From CADEDH01 sp039029735 (GTDB taxonomy: Bacteria; Actinomycetota; Acidimicrobiia; Acidimicrobiales; SZUA-35): a stretch of DNA of 64,000 bases. The position numbers and the translations under genes were made by a program. The notes under the pieces were generated by a model. It worked only from the letters and a program-made list of their open reading frames with translations. It did no database searches and had not been told where the DNA came from. Location of the stretch: positions 55,635-119,634 of the forward strand of contig JBCCFL010000010.1 in the NCBI GenBank assembly GCA_039029735.1, read 5' to 3'. Positions 25,031 to 34,111 of this stretch are shown one piece after another (position 1 is the stretch's first letter; every line of letters starts with the position of its first letter).

Positions 25031-26116
25031 TCAGAACTTGCCGGAGTTCACCAGGTCAGCCGGGTCGGGCAACGTCTCAACGTTGTCCCAGTGCTCGACG
25101 ATCAGGCCATCCTCGAGCCGGAAGATGTCGAACGCGGCGTAGTCGATGTCGTTCCACACCTGGTGGGCGAACGAAACCACGAAGTTGCCCTGGCCGACCA
25201 CCTGGTAGACCTTCTTGTAGAACAGCCGCTCACCGCTCTTGCGCGACATGCGGTCCATCTCCATGAGCGCCTCGAGCCCGTCCGGCGCATCGGGGTTGTG
25301 GTTCATGTAGGTCTCGGCAGAGATGAAGTCGCCGAAGCTCGCGGTCGGCTCCTCGCAGAACGCCTCGGTCATCAGCCGCATCACCACCGCCTTGTTGGCC
25401 TCGGTGAGATGGAGGTCGGTGATCTCGGTTGCGCCGTCCACCTGGGTTCGGCCGGCGGGGTTCGTGCCGCCGAGCTCGTGGATCACGTCCCAGTGCTCGA
25501 TGATGCGGTGGTTGCCGTCGGTGTCGAACAGATCGGTGGTCACCCAGCGACTCTCGCCACCGTTGAGTTCCTGCGCGGCCTGGAGGAACACGAAGCGACC
25601 ATCGACCACCGAACGCACGATCTCGATGTTGCGGTCGGTGTTGCGCTCGATGAAGGGCTCGAAGAACTCGACGAAGCCCTCCACCCCATCACGAACTCCG
25701 GTGGAGTGCTGCGTGTAGCGATCCCCGGTGTAGGTCTCCACGGCCTGGCGGGCGTTGCCGTCGCGGATGCCCTCCATATAGAGCCGACGGGCGTTGTCGA
25801 GCGCCGGCGATGCCGCCGAGGCGACCTCCACGGTGCGATCCATCGCCATCTGGGACGCATCGACCAGCGCGAGGAAGTCCTGGGTGGCCGGTGCGTCGGA
25901 GAACACCGCCATCGAGGCGTCGGCGTCGGCCGCACTGTCCCAGCGCAACGAGATCGTCCACGTCCCGTCGTCGGTCAGGGTGGTCACCCGGGATCCCGGG
26001 TTGAAGCCGGGCTGGGCAGGGAGGTACTCGGATTCGACCTTGGCGTTCGCAGCGGCGAACGCATCGGCGGATGCGCCCTCGTTCAGGCGGAGCGTGATGG
26101 TTTCGATGACAGCCAC
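25031..26116 (-). CDS. ABM-like plus tandem SnoaL-like domain protein
   Basis: The 361-residue protein has an N-terminal segment that resembles an antibiotic-biosynthesis-monooxygenase (ABM) dimeric alpha/beta-barrel (about 1-95) and two NTF2-fold SnoaL-like domains (about 105-235 and 245-361), each ending with an IIEHWD or IVEHWDNV signature. NTF2-fold proteins of this kind are often polyketide cyclases, isomerases or simple binding proteins. The GTG at 26116 (VAVIETITL) gives the proper start of the first strand. Three domains in one chain is unusual. No operon partner is obvious, and the function is not known. Confidence 0.75.
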   Translation of the reverse strand: MAVIETITLRLNEGASADAFAAANAKVESEYLPAQPGFNPGSRVTTLTDDGTWTISLRWDSAADADASMAVFSDAPATQDFLALVDASQMAMDRTVEVASAASPALDNARRLYMEGIRDGNARQAVETYTGDRYTQHSTGVRDGVEGFVEFFEPFIERNTDRNIEIVRSVVDGRFVFLQAAQELNGGESRWVTTDLFDTDGNHRIIEHWDVIHELGGTNPAGRTQVDGATEITDLHLTEANKAVVMRLMTEAFCEEPTASFGDFISAETYMNHNPDAPDGLEALMEMDRMSRKSGERLFYKKVYQVVGQGNFVVSFAHQVWNDIDYAAFDIFRLEDGLIVEHWDNVETLPDPADLVNSGKF

Positions 26117-26207
26117 GCGGGCCAACGTAGAGAGCCTGCGCCCTGACCGACAGGTCACAAGCGGACAACGAACGGTCCAAAACCGACAGCCCATTCACCG
26201 AGACCTT

Positions 26208-27662
26208 CTACCGCCGCATGAGGTCCACAGTCGGAGGCTCATCGCCGTCGTCGGCGCGATAGCGGTCGAGTTCTTCGGAACCGAGCGTTCTGAACCCTTC
26301 CTCGACCACATCGACGTAGCTCGAGGTGACCCGCAGCGTTCCCTCGGCGCGGCCCTGTTCGGCCCGCCTGACTGCATCGGGGCGAGGGACGAAGGTGATG
26401 ACTCGCTTCGGACGCAAGATCGGTGACGCCATCTTCACCTTGTCGGTGACGTCGACGTTGTCGTAGTTGCGCTCCCGAATCTCGAGTCTGCGCATCTCGT
26501 CGTCTGACACTCGGAAGACGACACCGTTGACGATCCCAGCGCTGGCTTCTTCCAGGCCGAGAAAGCACACCATGACCGGCGGCCGATTTCCGTCACCATC
26601 CTGGTAGTTCTTGTAGCCCTCGACCACCACGGAGTTGTCCATTGCGACGTTCCATCGACGGCGGTATCCGAAGAGAACGGCATGCTGGAACTCAGTGTCG
26701 TCCAGACGGCGACCGAGGAAGGCCTCGAGGTGCTCACGGTGTACCAGCGACCCGTAGCCGAAGACCAGGAGCTCCTCGGTGTCGTCGAACCTGTCCCAGC
26801 CAGGCCAGTCGTTCGACTGCACTCGGTAGTCGAGGTCGATCTGCGCTGGCCTTCCGACTTCGGCATCGCGGGCCAGCGAGTAGCGCTTGTAGCTCGTGAA
26901 CGGCTCGCCGATCTGTGGAATCTCGCCCTCGATGTAGAGAAAGATCTCGGTGGTTTCGATCGGCGCGTTGTAGCCCTGGATCATGAGTTCCGACGGCATC
27001 TCACCCGCACCAAGGGCGAGAGGTTGGGCGGACTCGGTCGAGATTCGCAGCATGAACGGAACGTGTCGTAGCGCGACTGGCCAGTTCATCTCCATGAGGG
27101 CCTCCGATTCCTCAGACGAGTCAGGATTTCCAGGCGGGCGAAGCCGGAGCTGGCGATTCTGCAGCGACGGTGATTGGAGATTCGTGGACGGCACACGCAG
27201 GTACGCACGGATCGTCAGATCGTAGAGCTCCACCGGGAGCCGGTTGTAGAAGCGCACGGCGAACACGGGCTCGCCGTAGTAGTGCGTGAGTGAGATCGCC
27301 TTTCGGTATTCGATGGGATCGATCGTGAAGAACTTGAAAACGATGACGCCGAGAAAGAGCGGGGGCAACAGGAACGAGACCACGCCGATAACGACCCGAG
27401 CGAAAGACGACGCACCTGAGTCATCGAGCGTTTGAACACTCTCCACACCAATCAGTGCCAGCAACACGTCCACAAACACGTCCGGGGCCGTCGCATCCGA
27501 CAGATCGGCGACCGCCACAACGAGAGTCGTCGCGAGTCCGACGGCAACCACCGCCGCAAGCAGAAGGCCGACGAGCGCGGTCAGCGATCGATCGGCCAGG
27601 TACACGACTGCTGGCTTGGCTGATCGCGGATGAACGGCTCGCCTGAACAACGATCCAAGCAT
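26208..27662 (-). CDS. Two-TM channel-like protein fused to gamma-glutamylcyclotransferase-like domain
   Basis: This 484-residue protein has two hydrophobic helices (about 28-53 and 86-112) with a short non-conserved loop lacking a potassium-filter sequence. Residues about 118-282 are beta-rich, with VFAVRFYNR, RAYLRV and SYKRYSLA that recall the cytoplasmic domain of Kir/KirBac channels. From residue 297 comes a gamma-glutamylcyclotransferase (GGCT)-like domain: FGYGSL at 301-306 and LEIRERNY, where E397 fits the catalytic glutamate. The domain assignment is by motif and is moderate in certainty. Such a membrane plus GGCT fusion is not one I recognise. The frame is closed on both sides by unrelated genes. 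Confidence 0.65.
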   Translation of the reverse strand: MLGSLFRRAVHPRSAKPAVVYLADRSLTALVGLLLAAVVAVGLATTLVVAVADLSDATAPDVFVDVLLALIGVESVQTLDDSGASSFARVVIGVVSFLLPPLFLGVIVFKFFTIDPIEYRKAISLTHYYGEPVFAVRFYNRLPVELYDLTIRAYLRVPSTNLQSPSLQNRQLRLRPPGNPDSSEESEALMEMNWPVALRHVPFMLRISTESAQPLALGAGEMPSELMIQGYNAPIETTEIFLYIEGEIPQIGEPFTSYKRYSLARDAEVGRPAQIDLDYRVQSNDWPGWDRFDDTEELLVFGYGSLVHREHLEAFLGRRLDDTEFQHAVLFGYRRRWNVAMDNSVVVEGYKNYQDGDGNRPPVMVCFLGLEEASAGIVNGVVFRVSDDEMRRLEIRERNYDNVDVTDKVKMASPILRPKRVITFVPRPDAVRRAEQGRAEGTLRVTSSYVDVVEEGFRTLGSEELDRYRADDGDEPPTVDLMRR

Positions 27663-27722
27663 GGTGGCCCCCGGTAGCGCCCCCCGGACCGGTGACGACG
27701 GGCGACGTGTCCCGAATGTAGT

Positions 27723-28202
27723 TCACGCTTCGCGAGGTGCGTTGGGCTCCAGCACCACCACCGCCGTTTTGTTGGGACGCAGGGCGGCGTAGCCGTCGAG
27801 GTTGTCGTCGAGTTCGCGCCATCGGTCCCAGAGGCGGTCCCGCTCCTCCCCTGTCGCAGCTCGGCCCGTCACTGAGCGCTCGCCGTCCACAAGATGCACC
27901 TCGGCATCGGGTGCGGCCTGGAGGTTGAGCCACCACGCCGGTTCCGGTGCGCCCCACCCGTTCATGGCGAGGGTCACCAGGTTTGCGCCATCGTTCATAT
28001 AGGCCAGCATCACGTGGCGCGCCTCGCCGCTGCGGCGACCGGTGGTGGTCACCCGCATGAGGCCGTACTGGTCAGGGGTGGGGCGGCGTAGGCCGCGCCG
28101 CCCGTTGCTCGATCGGTAGAGCCAACGATGGATCCTCCACGCCGCCCGGATCACCCAGCGGGGAGGAAGGAATGGTTTTCGCGTCGACGTTGGACCGGTC
28201 AT
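27723..28202 (-). CDS. DDN-like F420-dependent nitroreductase family protein
   Basis: The 159-residue protein matches the deazaflavin-dependent nitroreductase (DDN) family: a helical basic N-terminus (WRIHRWLYR), then the split-barrel core with LMRVTTTGRRSGEARHVML, NGWGAPEPAWWLNLQAAP and the acidic-basic region ending in PNKTAVVVLEP. Members use reduced F420 to reduce quinones, nitroimidazoles or other compounds. The ATG at 28202 (MTGPTSTRKP) was chosen over an upstream start. The presence of this and the LLM gene implies F420 synthesis elsewhere in the genome. Confidence 0.87.
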   Translation of the reverse strand: MTGPTSTRKPFLPPRWVIRAAWRIHRWLYRSSNGRRGLRRPTPDQYGLMRVTTTGRRSGEARHVMLAYMNDGANLVTLAMNGWGAPEPAWWLNLQAAPDAEVHLVDGERSVTGRAATGEERDRLWDRWRELDDNLDGYAALRPNKTAVVVLEPNAPREA

Positions 28203-28343
28203 GGTTCGACGATGCACCACCACGGTGAGCCAACGCATCAGCCCTTCGGCTGATTCGGGGCCATTCTCACGGCGAGAATTTCGGAGGGCCTCGTGGCCTG
28301 TCGAGGAGGGGCAGATGCGAGATCTCAGCTACGTTCGGCCACG

Positions 28344-29159
28344 ATGATCATCGACGCCTGGGCCCAGCACCCGACCCTTCGCCACTGGAGCGATCCGATC
28401 TTCGACTCGCTGCGCCGGTGGACCCGCACCGACGTGCCGACCGAAGAGCTGCCGGTGAGCGCGACCGTGGCGGCCATGGACGCCGGCGGCGTCGAAAAGA
28501 CGTTGATCAGCGCCTGGTACGCGCCATACCGAACGATGATCTCGAACGATGAGGTGGCAGGGTTCGTGGCCGAGGCACCGAACCGCCTCGTGGGGGTGGG
28601 TTCGGTCGACATCACCCGGCCCATGGAGGCCGTGAGGGAGATCCGCCGCTGCGTCGAGGAGCTCGGCTTCGTCGCCATCCGGGTGCTCCCGTGGCTGTGG
28701 GAGGAACCACCAACAGACCGTCGCTTCTATCCCGTGTACGTGGCCTGCTGCGAGCTCGGGATTCCGTTCTGCACCCAGATCGGCCACACGGGCCCCCTCA
28801 TGTCGTCGGAGGTCGGGCGCCCGATCTACCTCGACCGCGTTGCCCTCGACTTCCCCGAGCTCACGATCGTCGGTGGCCACATCGGCTACCCGTGGACCGA
28901 CGAAGCGATCGCCGTGGCCACCAAGCACGAGAACGTGTACATCGACACCTCTGCCTACACCGCTCGCCGCTATCCCCCGGCCCTGGTCGACTTTCTCCGC
29001 TCGAACGGCCGGACCAAGGTGTTGTTCGGCACCAACTACCCGATGATTCCGCCCCGCGTCTGCCTCGAGGATCTCGACCAGCTCGGCCTCAACGACGAGA
29101 CCACGAATCTGTTCCTCGGCGCCAACGCCAGCCGCGTGTTCGGGCTCGAGGGCGGCTGA
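28344..29159 (+). CDS. Amidohydrolase family 2 (metal-dependent hydrolase)
   Basis: The 271-residue protein is an ACMSD-like amidohydrolase 2 barrel: it starts with MIIDAWAQHP, has CTQIGHTG (metal His), VGGHIGYPW (His) and a late FGTNYP in which the usual metal-binding aspartate of TDYP is replaced by asparagine. Members decarboxylate or hydrolyse aromatic and ring-opened acids. The N-terminal HxH is reduced to WAQH, so metal binding may be altered. The ATG at 28344 gives the natural start of the barrel. No clear operon partner; it stands alone between divergent genes. Confidence 0.8.
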   Translation: MIIDAWAQHPTLRHWSDPIFDSLRRWTRTDVPTEELPVSATVAAMDAGGVEKTLISAWYAPYRTMISNDEVAGFVAEAPNRLVGVGSVDITRPMEAVREIRRCVEELGFVAIRVLPWLWEEPPTDRRFYPVYVACCELGIPFCTQIGHTGPLMSSEVGRPIYLDRVALDFPELTIVGGHIGYPWTDEAIAVATKHENVYIDTSAYTARRYPPALVDFLRSNGRTKVLFGTNYPMIPPRVCLEDLDQLGLNDETTNLFLGANASRVFGLEGG

Positions 29160-29260
29160 GGCCGAACGCGTCTGCGGATCGGACACCGGCCCGCTTCACC
29201 TGGCATACCGGGAACCGAAGATGACCGAATCGACGTTGGGCAACGGAGCAGGAGGAACCC

Positions 29261-29941
29261 ATGAGGATGACGGTGGAACGGGCCGCGATCGCCGTGCTCG
29301 GGATCGCAATGCTGGCACTGATGGTGATGCTCGGGTTGGTCAGCCGTTCACTCGGCGACACCCGGAATCAGCTGGTCGAGGCCCAAGCCGAGCTCAGCGA
29401 CATACAGACCGACCTCGACCAGGTGGAGGAGAACGCGGTGGTTCCGGCGCTGGTCGCCAACCAGGTGCTGGAGATCTCACAGCAGCTGGTGGCTGTGGAG
29501 CCGGAGGTGTCCGCCGGTTTCGACGAGGCCATCCAGGAGCTGGAGGCGTTCTCGAATGCCACCCTCGAGTTCCAGGTTGCCGTCGACGAGACCGTGCCGA
29601 TCGACACCGAGATCACGATCAACCGCACGCTGGCGTTCCCGGTGAACGAGACCATCGCCATCGACGAGACGGTCGACACCACCATCACCGTCGAGACGCC
29701 GCTTGGCTTCGACGTACCGGTGGACGTGTCCGTGCCCGTGGAGATCGACGTGCCGATCAACCTCACGATCGATGCGCCGATCAACGAGACGGTGCCAGTG
29801 GCAACCGAGGTGCCAATCCAGCTCAACGTGCCGGTACAGGTCGATGTTGCCGAGACCGAACTGAAGACGCTCAGCGATCAGCTGGCGGCCAGCCTGCGCA
29901 CGCTTCAGACCCTCGTGAACGAACTCAGCGTTGGCACCTGA
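29261..29941 (+). CDS. Membrane-anchored protein with Val-Pro repeat region
   Basis: The 226-residue protein has an N-terminal membrane helix (about 8-28), a coiled-coil-like stretch (about 30-60, LVEAQAELSDIQTDLDQVEEN), and about 90 residues of short repeats with alternating strands and VP or IP words (VDETVPIDTEITI, VPVDVSVPVEIDV, VPINLTIDAPINE, VPVATEVPIQLNV), followed by a terminal helix. The pattern suggests a beta-solenoid or extended surface domain. The ATG at 29261 follows a good AGGAGGAA Shine-Dalgarno. I do not recognise a named family; its neighbours are unrelated amidohydrolases. Confidence 0.7.
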   Translation: MRMTVERAAIAVLGIAMLALMVMLGLVSRSLGDTRNQLVEAQAELSDIQTDLDQVEENAVVPALVANQVLEISQQLVAVEPEVSAGFDEAIQELEAFSNATLEFQVAVDETVPIDTEITINRTLAFPVNETIAIDETVDTTITVETPLGFDVPVDVSVPVEIDVPINLTIDAPINETVPVATEVPIQLNVPVQVDVAETELKTLSDQLAASLRTLQTLVNELSVGT

Positions 29942-29971
29942 TCCGGGTGAGGGCCCTGCAGCGGCACCAGA

Positions 29972-31195
29972 TCACCGGTACCGATCGGGCACGTCGATGC
30001 CGAACACTCGGGCTGCGTTCAGCCCGAGCACCTTGGCCCGCTCGTCATCGGTGAGGTGGCCCATGGTCCGCTCGATCGTGGCCGCTGAGTACGGCCACGA
30101 TCCTTCGTGGTGGGGGAAGTCGTTGGCCCACATGAAGTTGTCGACCAGATCGAACTCCCGGGCGAGGAGCAGCCCCGCGTGGTCATCGCCGAAGCTGGCG
30201 AATCCCTGCCGACGGAAGTAGTCGCTCGGCATCAGCTCGAGCTTCGGCCGCACCCACATGTGGTGCTTGAGATAGCCCTCATCCATCGCCTGCAACGCGA
30301 ACGGCACCCAGCCGATGTTGGCCTCGATCGTGCCGAACCGGAGTGTGGGGTGGCGCTCGGCCACCCCGGATGCGCACAGATTCACGATCGGCTCCACCGT
30401 GGGGCTCAGCGAATGCACCACGTAGTTGATCACCGCTCCGCCCTGACTTCGGGCCGTTCGGGGATCGCGCCCGGTCGAGATGTGGAACGTGACGGGGAGA
30501 TCAACGTCCTCGATGCAGTCCCACAACGGCTCGAACTCGCGCAGGTTGTAGTTGAGGTCATCGACATCGGGTGGGCCGAACACCGGCTTGGTCGGCAACG
30601 ACAGGCCCTTGAAGCCGAGCGCGGCCACCCGCTGGATCTCGGCGATCGCCTCGTCCATCGCCGCCGGTGCGATCGCAGCCATCGGGATCAGCCGATCGTT
30701 GTGCGGCCCGTAGGCCTCCCACACCCAGTCGTTGTAGGCCCGACACATTGCGTGGCTGAACTGGGCGTCTGGCGTCGCCCACATCGTCAGACCCTTGTTG
30801 GGGAACAGGATCTCGGCGTCGACACCGTCGAGGGCCAGCTCGTCGAGCCTCGTGCCAGGATCGCGACCACCGTCGTTGCGCACCCGGTCGGTGCCCTCCA
30901 GGGGCTGAGCCCAGTTGATCTTGGCCGGCCGAAAGCCCTCGGTCTTCTGGTAGGCCTCGGACGAGCCCTGGGCGTTGCCCGACTTGATCGTGGTGAGCAC
31001 CACGCCGGGCAGTCGCTCCCTGTACTCCTCGGGCACCCGGTCGGCCAGGAACGTGGACGGCTCCTGCACGTGCCCGTCGGCCGAGACCATGAAGTACTTG
31101 TTCTCGGCGTCCGGGCGAGCAGAACGTGCCCACCCCTCGTTGCCTGGGGTTTCCAGTCGCCATTCATTGTTGGCATCAGCGTCGATCACCGACAT
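29972..31195 (-). CDS. Amidohydrolase family 2 (large, metal-dependent)
   Basis: The 407-residue protein is an amidohydrolase 2 family member with SADGHVQEP (the N-terminal metal site, DxH), VTFHISTGRDP (His), SLSPTVEPIVNL and a late WANDFPHHEGSWP with the aspartate and histidines. This longer version is common in actinobacterial aromatic and steroid catabolism clusters. The ATG at 31195 follows a GGGGG stretch. It is divergent from the peptide-type ABC importer operon, with a palindrome in the gap, and both may be co-regulated. Substrate unknown. Confidence 0.82.
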   Translation of the reverse strand: MSVIDADANNEWRLETPGNEGWARSARPDAENKYFMVSADGHVQEPSTFLADRVPEEYRERLPGVVLTTIKSGNAQGSSEAYQKTEGFRPAKINWAQPLEGTDRVRNDGGRDPGTRLDELALDGVDAEILFPNKGLTMWATPDAQFSHAMCRAYNDWVWEAYGPHNDRLIPMAAIAPAAMDEAIAEIQRVAALGFKGLSLPTKPVFGPPDVDDLNYNLREFEPLWDCIEDVDLPVTFHISTGRDPRTARSQGGAVINYVVHSLSPTVEPIVNLCASGVAERHPTLRFGTIEANIGWVPFALQAMDEGYLKHHMWVRPKLELMPSDYFRRQGFASFGDDHAGLLLAREFDLVDNFMWANDFPHHEGSWPYSAATIERTMGHLTDDERAKVLGLNAARVFGIDVPDRYR

Positions 31196-31371
31196 CGGTG
31201 CCCCCTTCGCTCTGCGTGTGCGTTCGTAGGTCCCTGGCAAAACGCTAGTTGGCCCCGGGGTCGCGATCGATTCCGGACGCCGCGAGGCCGGTCCCTGCCG
31301 CTGACAGACCGTGGACCCAGAGCGTTCATGCTTGACGTCGAGAGGCGCTGCTAGTGTCCCAACACCATTGA

Positions 31372-31381
31372 GTTGGCCAAC
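31372..31381. promoter_or_regulatory. Perfect 10-bp palindrome before the ABC importer operon
   Basis: GTTGGCCAAC is a perfect palindrome 17 bases before the ATG of the binding-protein gene; a further CCAAC lies upstream at 31359-31363. It may be an operator for the divergent amidohydrolase/importer pair. No regulator gene is adjacent. Confidence 0.4.
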
Positions 31382-31398
31382 CTGCCAGGGGGAGAGAC

Positions 31399-33105
31399 AT
31401 GCTGCTCAAGAGATTCGGACTACGCCTGTTGGTCCTGTTGAGTGTGCTCGCCTTGATCGCCGCCGCATGCGGTGGTGACAGCGACGACGAGGCGACCGAC
31501 GACACCACGCCCACCGAGGCTGACGATGTCGAGGAGTCGACCGACGACGAGGCGGATGCTGGCGCCGAGGAGCCCGAAGGAAGCGACGACGCCGACGTCG
31601 GTGCCGTCGACGGCGAACCCGTTGCCGGCGGCACGCTGCTCATGCAGAGCACCCAGGTGCCCCGCCACCTGAACGGCACCGTGCAGTCCGGCTACGCCAC
31701 GGCCGTGCCGGGCACGCAGCTCAACGCGTCGCCATTGCTGTTCGACGAGGAGTTCAACCCGCAGCCTTACCTGGCCGAGAGCTGGGAGGTGGCCGAGGAC
31801 GGCCTGTCGGTCACCCTCAACCTCGTCGACGGCGCCGTCTTCCACGACGGCGAGGCGATCACCTCTGAGGACGTCGCGTTCTCCATCACCACGGCCCGCG
31901 ACAACCACCCGTTCCAGACGATGTTCGCACCGGTCGCGAGCGTGGACACGCCCGACGACCTCACGGCGATCATCAACCTCAGCGAACCGCATCCGGCGAT
32001 TCTGCTGGCGATGTCGCCCGGTCTGCTCCCGATCATCCCCGAGCACGTGTACAACGACGGCCAGGACATCAAAGAGCACCCGTGCAACGCCGGCACCGAG
32101 TGCTTCGTGGGCTCCGGACCGTTCCAGCTCGTGGAGTACGAGGCGGGCTCGATCATCCGCATGCAGGCCTTCGAGGACTTCTTCATCCCCGAGCGCCCAT
32201 ATCTCGAGGAGATCATCATCGAGATCACGCCCGATCCGGCCACGATCGTGCTCGGCATGGAGAACGGCACCACCGATCTCACGGCCACCATGGGCTCGGC
32301 CGCCAACATCCTGCGCCTGCAGGACAACGAGGACGTGATCGTGACCGCCGATGGTCACGAGGCCATCGGCCAGGTGCAGTGGCTCGAGTTCAACCTCAGC
32401 GATCCTGCGCTGAGCGACGTGAATGTCCGCCAGGCGATTGCGGATGCCATCGACCGTGAGTTCCTGGCCGACGTGATCGACCAGGGCACCACGTTCCCGG
32501 TGAGTACCGGCATCGTCACCGCCAGCCCATTCCACAACCCCGACGCCGAGCAGTACGGCGGCGGCGTCGAGATGGCGCAGCAGCGCCTGGCCGATGCCGG
32601 CGTCGACCCAGCGTCGATCTCATTGGCCGTCGACTACATCCCGCCGGCCCAGCTGCCCTACGCCGAGTACGTGGTGCAGGTGCTGCAGGACATCGGCTTC
32701 GACGCCTCCGTCAACACAGTGCCGGACTTCCCCACCTGGGCAGCCCGGGTGTCGGGCGGCGAGCACCAGATGACGATCAACAACGTGTGGAACTGGGGCG
32801 ACCCGGTGATCGGGGTGCACCGCACCTACCTGAGCACGAACAACGTCGGCGTGATCTGGACGAACAACACCGGCTACAACAACCCTGAGGTCGACGACCT
32901 CCTGACTCAGGCCGGCGCCGAGTTCGACCGCGACGCCCGAGCGGCCCTCTACGCCGACTTCCAGGTGCAGGTGAACGAGGACGTTCCGATCGTGTTCCTC
33001 ACCACGCCACCGTTCTGGCAGGCCTACCAGCCCAAGGTCCAGAACCCGCCGGTCGGCATCTGGGGCCACATGTCGCCCATGCACGACGTGTGGCTGTCGG
33101 AGTAG
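31399..33105 (+). CDS. Peptide/nickel-type ABC transporter substrate-binding lipoprotein
   Basis: The 568-residue protein is a family 5 extracellular solute-binding protein. It has a lipoprotein signal (LLSVLALIAAAC, C24), a long acidic linker rich in Asp/Glu/Thr (about 25-75), and the cluster C binding fold with signatures such as YLAESWEVAEDG and FHDGEAITSEDVAFS. It delivers ligand to the permeases encoded immediately downstream. Two cysteines (NAGTECFVGSGPF) could form a disulfide. The ATG at 31399 is preceded by GGGGGAGAG. Dipeptides, oligopeptides or nickel are usual substrates of the family; none can be assigned here. Confidence 0.92.
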   Translation: MLLKRFGLRLLVLLSVLALIAAACGGDSDDEATDDTTPTEADDVEESTDDEADAGAEEPEGSDDADVGAVDGEPVAGGTLLMQSTQVPRHLNGTVQSGYATAVPGTQLNASPLLFDEEFNPQPYLAESWEVAEDGLSVTLNLVDGAVFHDGEAITSEDVAFSITTARDNHPFQTMFAPVASVDTPDDLTAIINLSEPHPAILLAMSPGLLPIIPEHVYNDGQDIKEHPCNAGTECFVGSGPFQLVEYEAGSIIRMQAFEDFFIPERPYLEEIIIEITPDPATIVLGMENGTTDLTATMGSAANILRLQDNEDVIVTADGHEAIGQVQWLEFNLSDPALSDVNVRQAIADAIDREFLADVIDQGTTFPVSTGIVTASPFHNPDAEQYGGGVEMAQQRLADAGVDPASISLAVDYIPPAQLPYAEYVVQVLQDIGFDASVNTVPDFPTWAARVSGGEHQMTINNVWNWGDPVIGVHRTYLSTNNVGVIWTNNTGYNNPEVDDLLTQAGAEFDRDARAALYADFQVQVNEDVPIVFLTTPPFWQAYQPKVQNPPVGIWGHMSPMHDVWLSE

Positions 33106-33133
33106 GCCAACCCGGATCGGACAGAGGCACCCA

Positions 33134-34111
33134 ATGAGACGCATCGCGGTCAGGATCGCCCAGAGCCTTGGGCTGATCCTGGCCGTGGTCGTCTTGAACT
33201 TCACCCTCATCACGCTGGCACCCGGCGACGCCGCCGTGGTGATCGCGGGTGAGAGCGGCGCCGGCGACCCCGAGATCCTGGAGGAGATCCGCCAGGAGTA
33301 CGGGCTCGACGATCCGTTCGTGGTGCAACTCGTCCGTTACGTGGGCAACGTGGTCCGGGGCGACCTCGGTGACTCGTACTTCTTCGAGGAGCCCGTCACG
33401 GGTCTGATCGCCGACCGCCTGTGGCCAACGATCCTGCTCGTCGGCACGGCTCTGATCTTCGCCATCGTGATCGGCGTGTTGATCGGGGTGTTCACCGCCC
33501 GCCGCCCCGAGAGCCCGGTGAGCCATGGGGTGACCGTGTTCTCGCTCGTCGGGTATTCGATGCCCGTGTTCTGGACCGGGCTGCTGCTCATCATCGTGTT
33601 CGCGTCGCAGTTCCAACTGCTGCCCGTGTCGGGCATGCGCGACCCGCGCTTCGAGGGCAATCGGGTGCAGGCCTGGCTCGACGTGGCTCAGCACCTCGTG
33701 CTGCCCGCGCTCACGCTCGGCCTCATCTACCTGGCCCAGTACAGCCGCCTGTCGCGGGCGTCGATGCTCGAAGTGCTGCAGTCCGACTACGTGCGGACGG
33801 CGAGGGCCAAGGGCCTGTCCGAGCGGATCGTGGTGTACAAGCACGCCCTCCGCAACGCCGTCATCCCCGTGGTGACCGTAGCCGGCCTCCAGTTCGGTGC
33901 GCTGATCTCCGGTGCGCTCCTGGTGGAAACCGTGTTCAACTGGCCGGGGCTGGGCCGGCTGGCCGCCGATGCCGTGTTCCGGCGTGACGCTCCCGTGCTG
34001 CTCGGCGTGCTGCTCGCCTCGGCCACGCTCGTAATCCTGGTGAACCTGTTGACCGACGTGGTCTACAGAATCATCGATCCGCGCATCCGAGTGGGAGGTG
34101 CATCCGGATGA
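33134..34111 (+). CDS. ABC importer permease, DppB-type
   Basis: The 325-residue integral membrane protein has about six membrane helices and the binding-protein-dependent transport signature EAA loop near RTARAKGLSERIVVYKHALRNAVIPV. The N-terminal segment (LITLAPGDAAVVIAGE, YGLDDPFVVQ) is typical of DppB/OppB. It forms the heterodimeric channel with the next gene product, with which it shares an ATGA overlap. It starts 28 bases after the binding-protein gene stop. Confidence 0.93.
   Translation: MRRIAVRIAQSLGLILAVVVLNFTLITLAPGDAAVVIAGESGAGDPEILEEIRQEYGLDDPFVVQLVRYVGNVVRGDLGDSYFFEEPVTGLIADRLWPTILLVGTALIFAIVIGVLIGVFTARRPESPVSHGVTVFSLVGYSMPVFWTGLLLIIVFASQFQLLPVSGMRDPRFEGNRVQAWLDVAQHLVLPALTLGLIYLAQYSRLSRASMLEVLQSDYVRTARAKGLSERIVVYKHALRNAVIPVVTVAGLQFGALISGALLVETVFNWPGLGRLAADAVFRRDAPVLLGVLLASATLVILVNLLTDVVYRIIDPRIRVGGASG

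Noticed and set aside
26208..27662. Potassium channel
   Set aside because: Two helices and a Kir-like domain are suggestive, but there is no TVGYG-like filter between the helices, so channel activity is not claimed.
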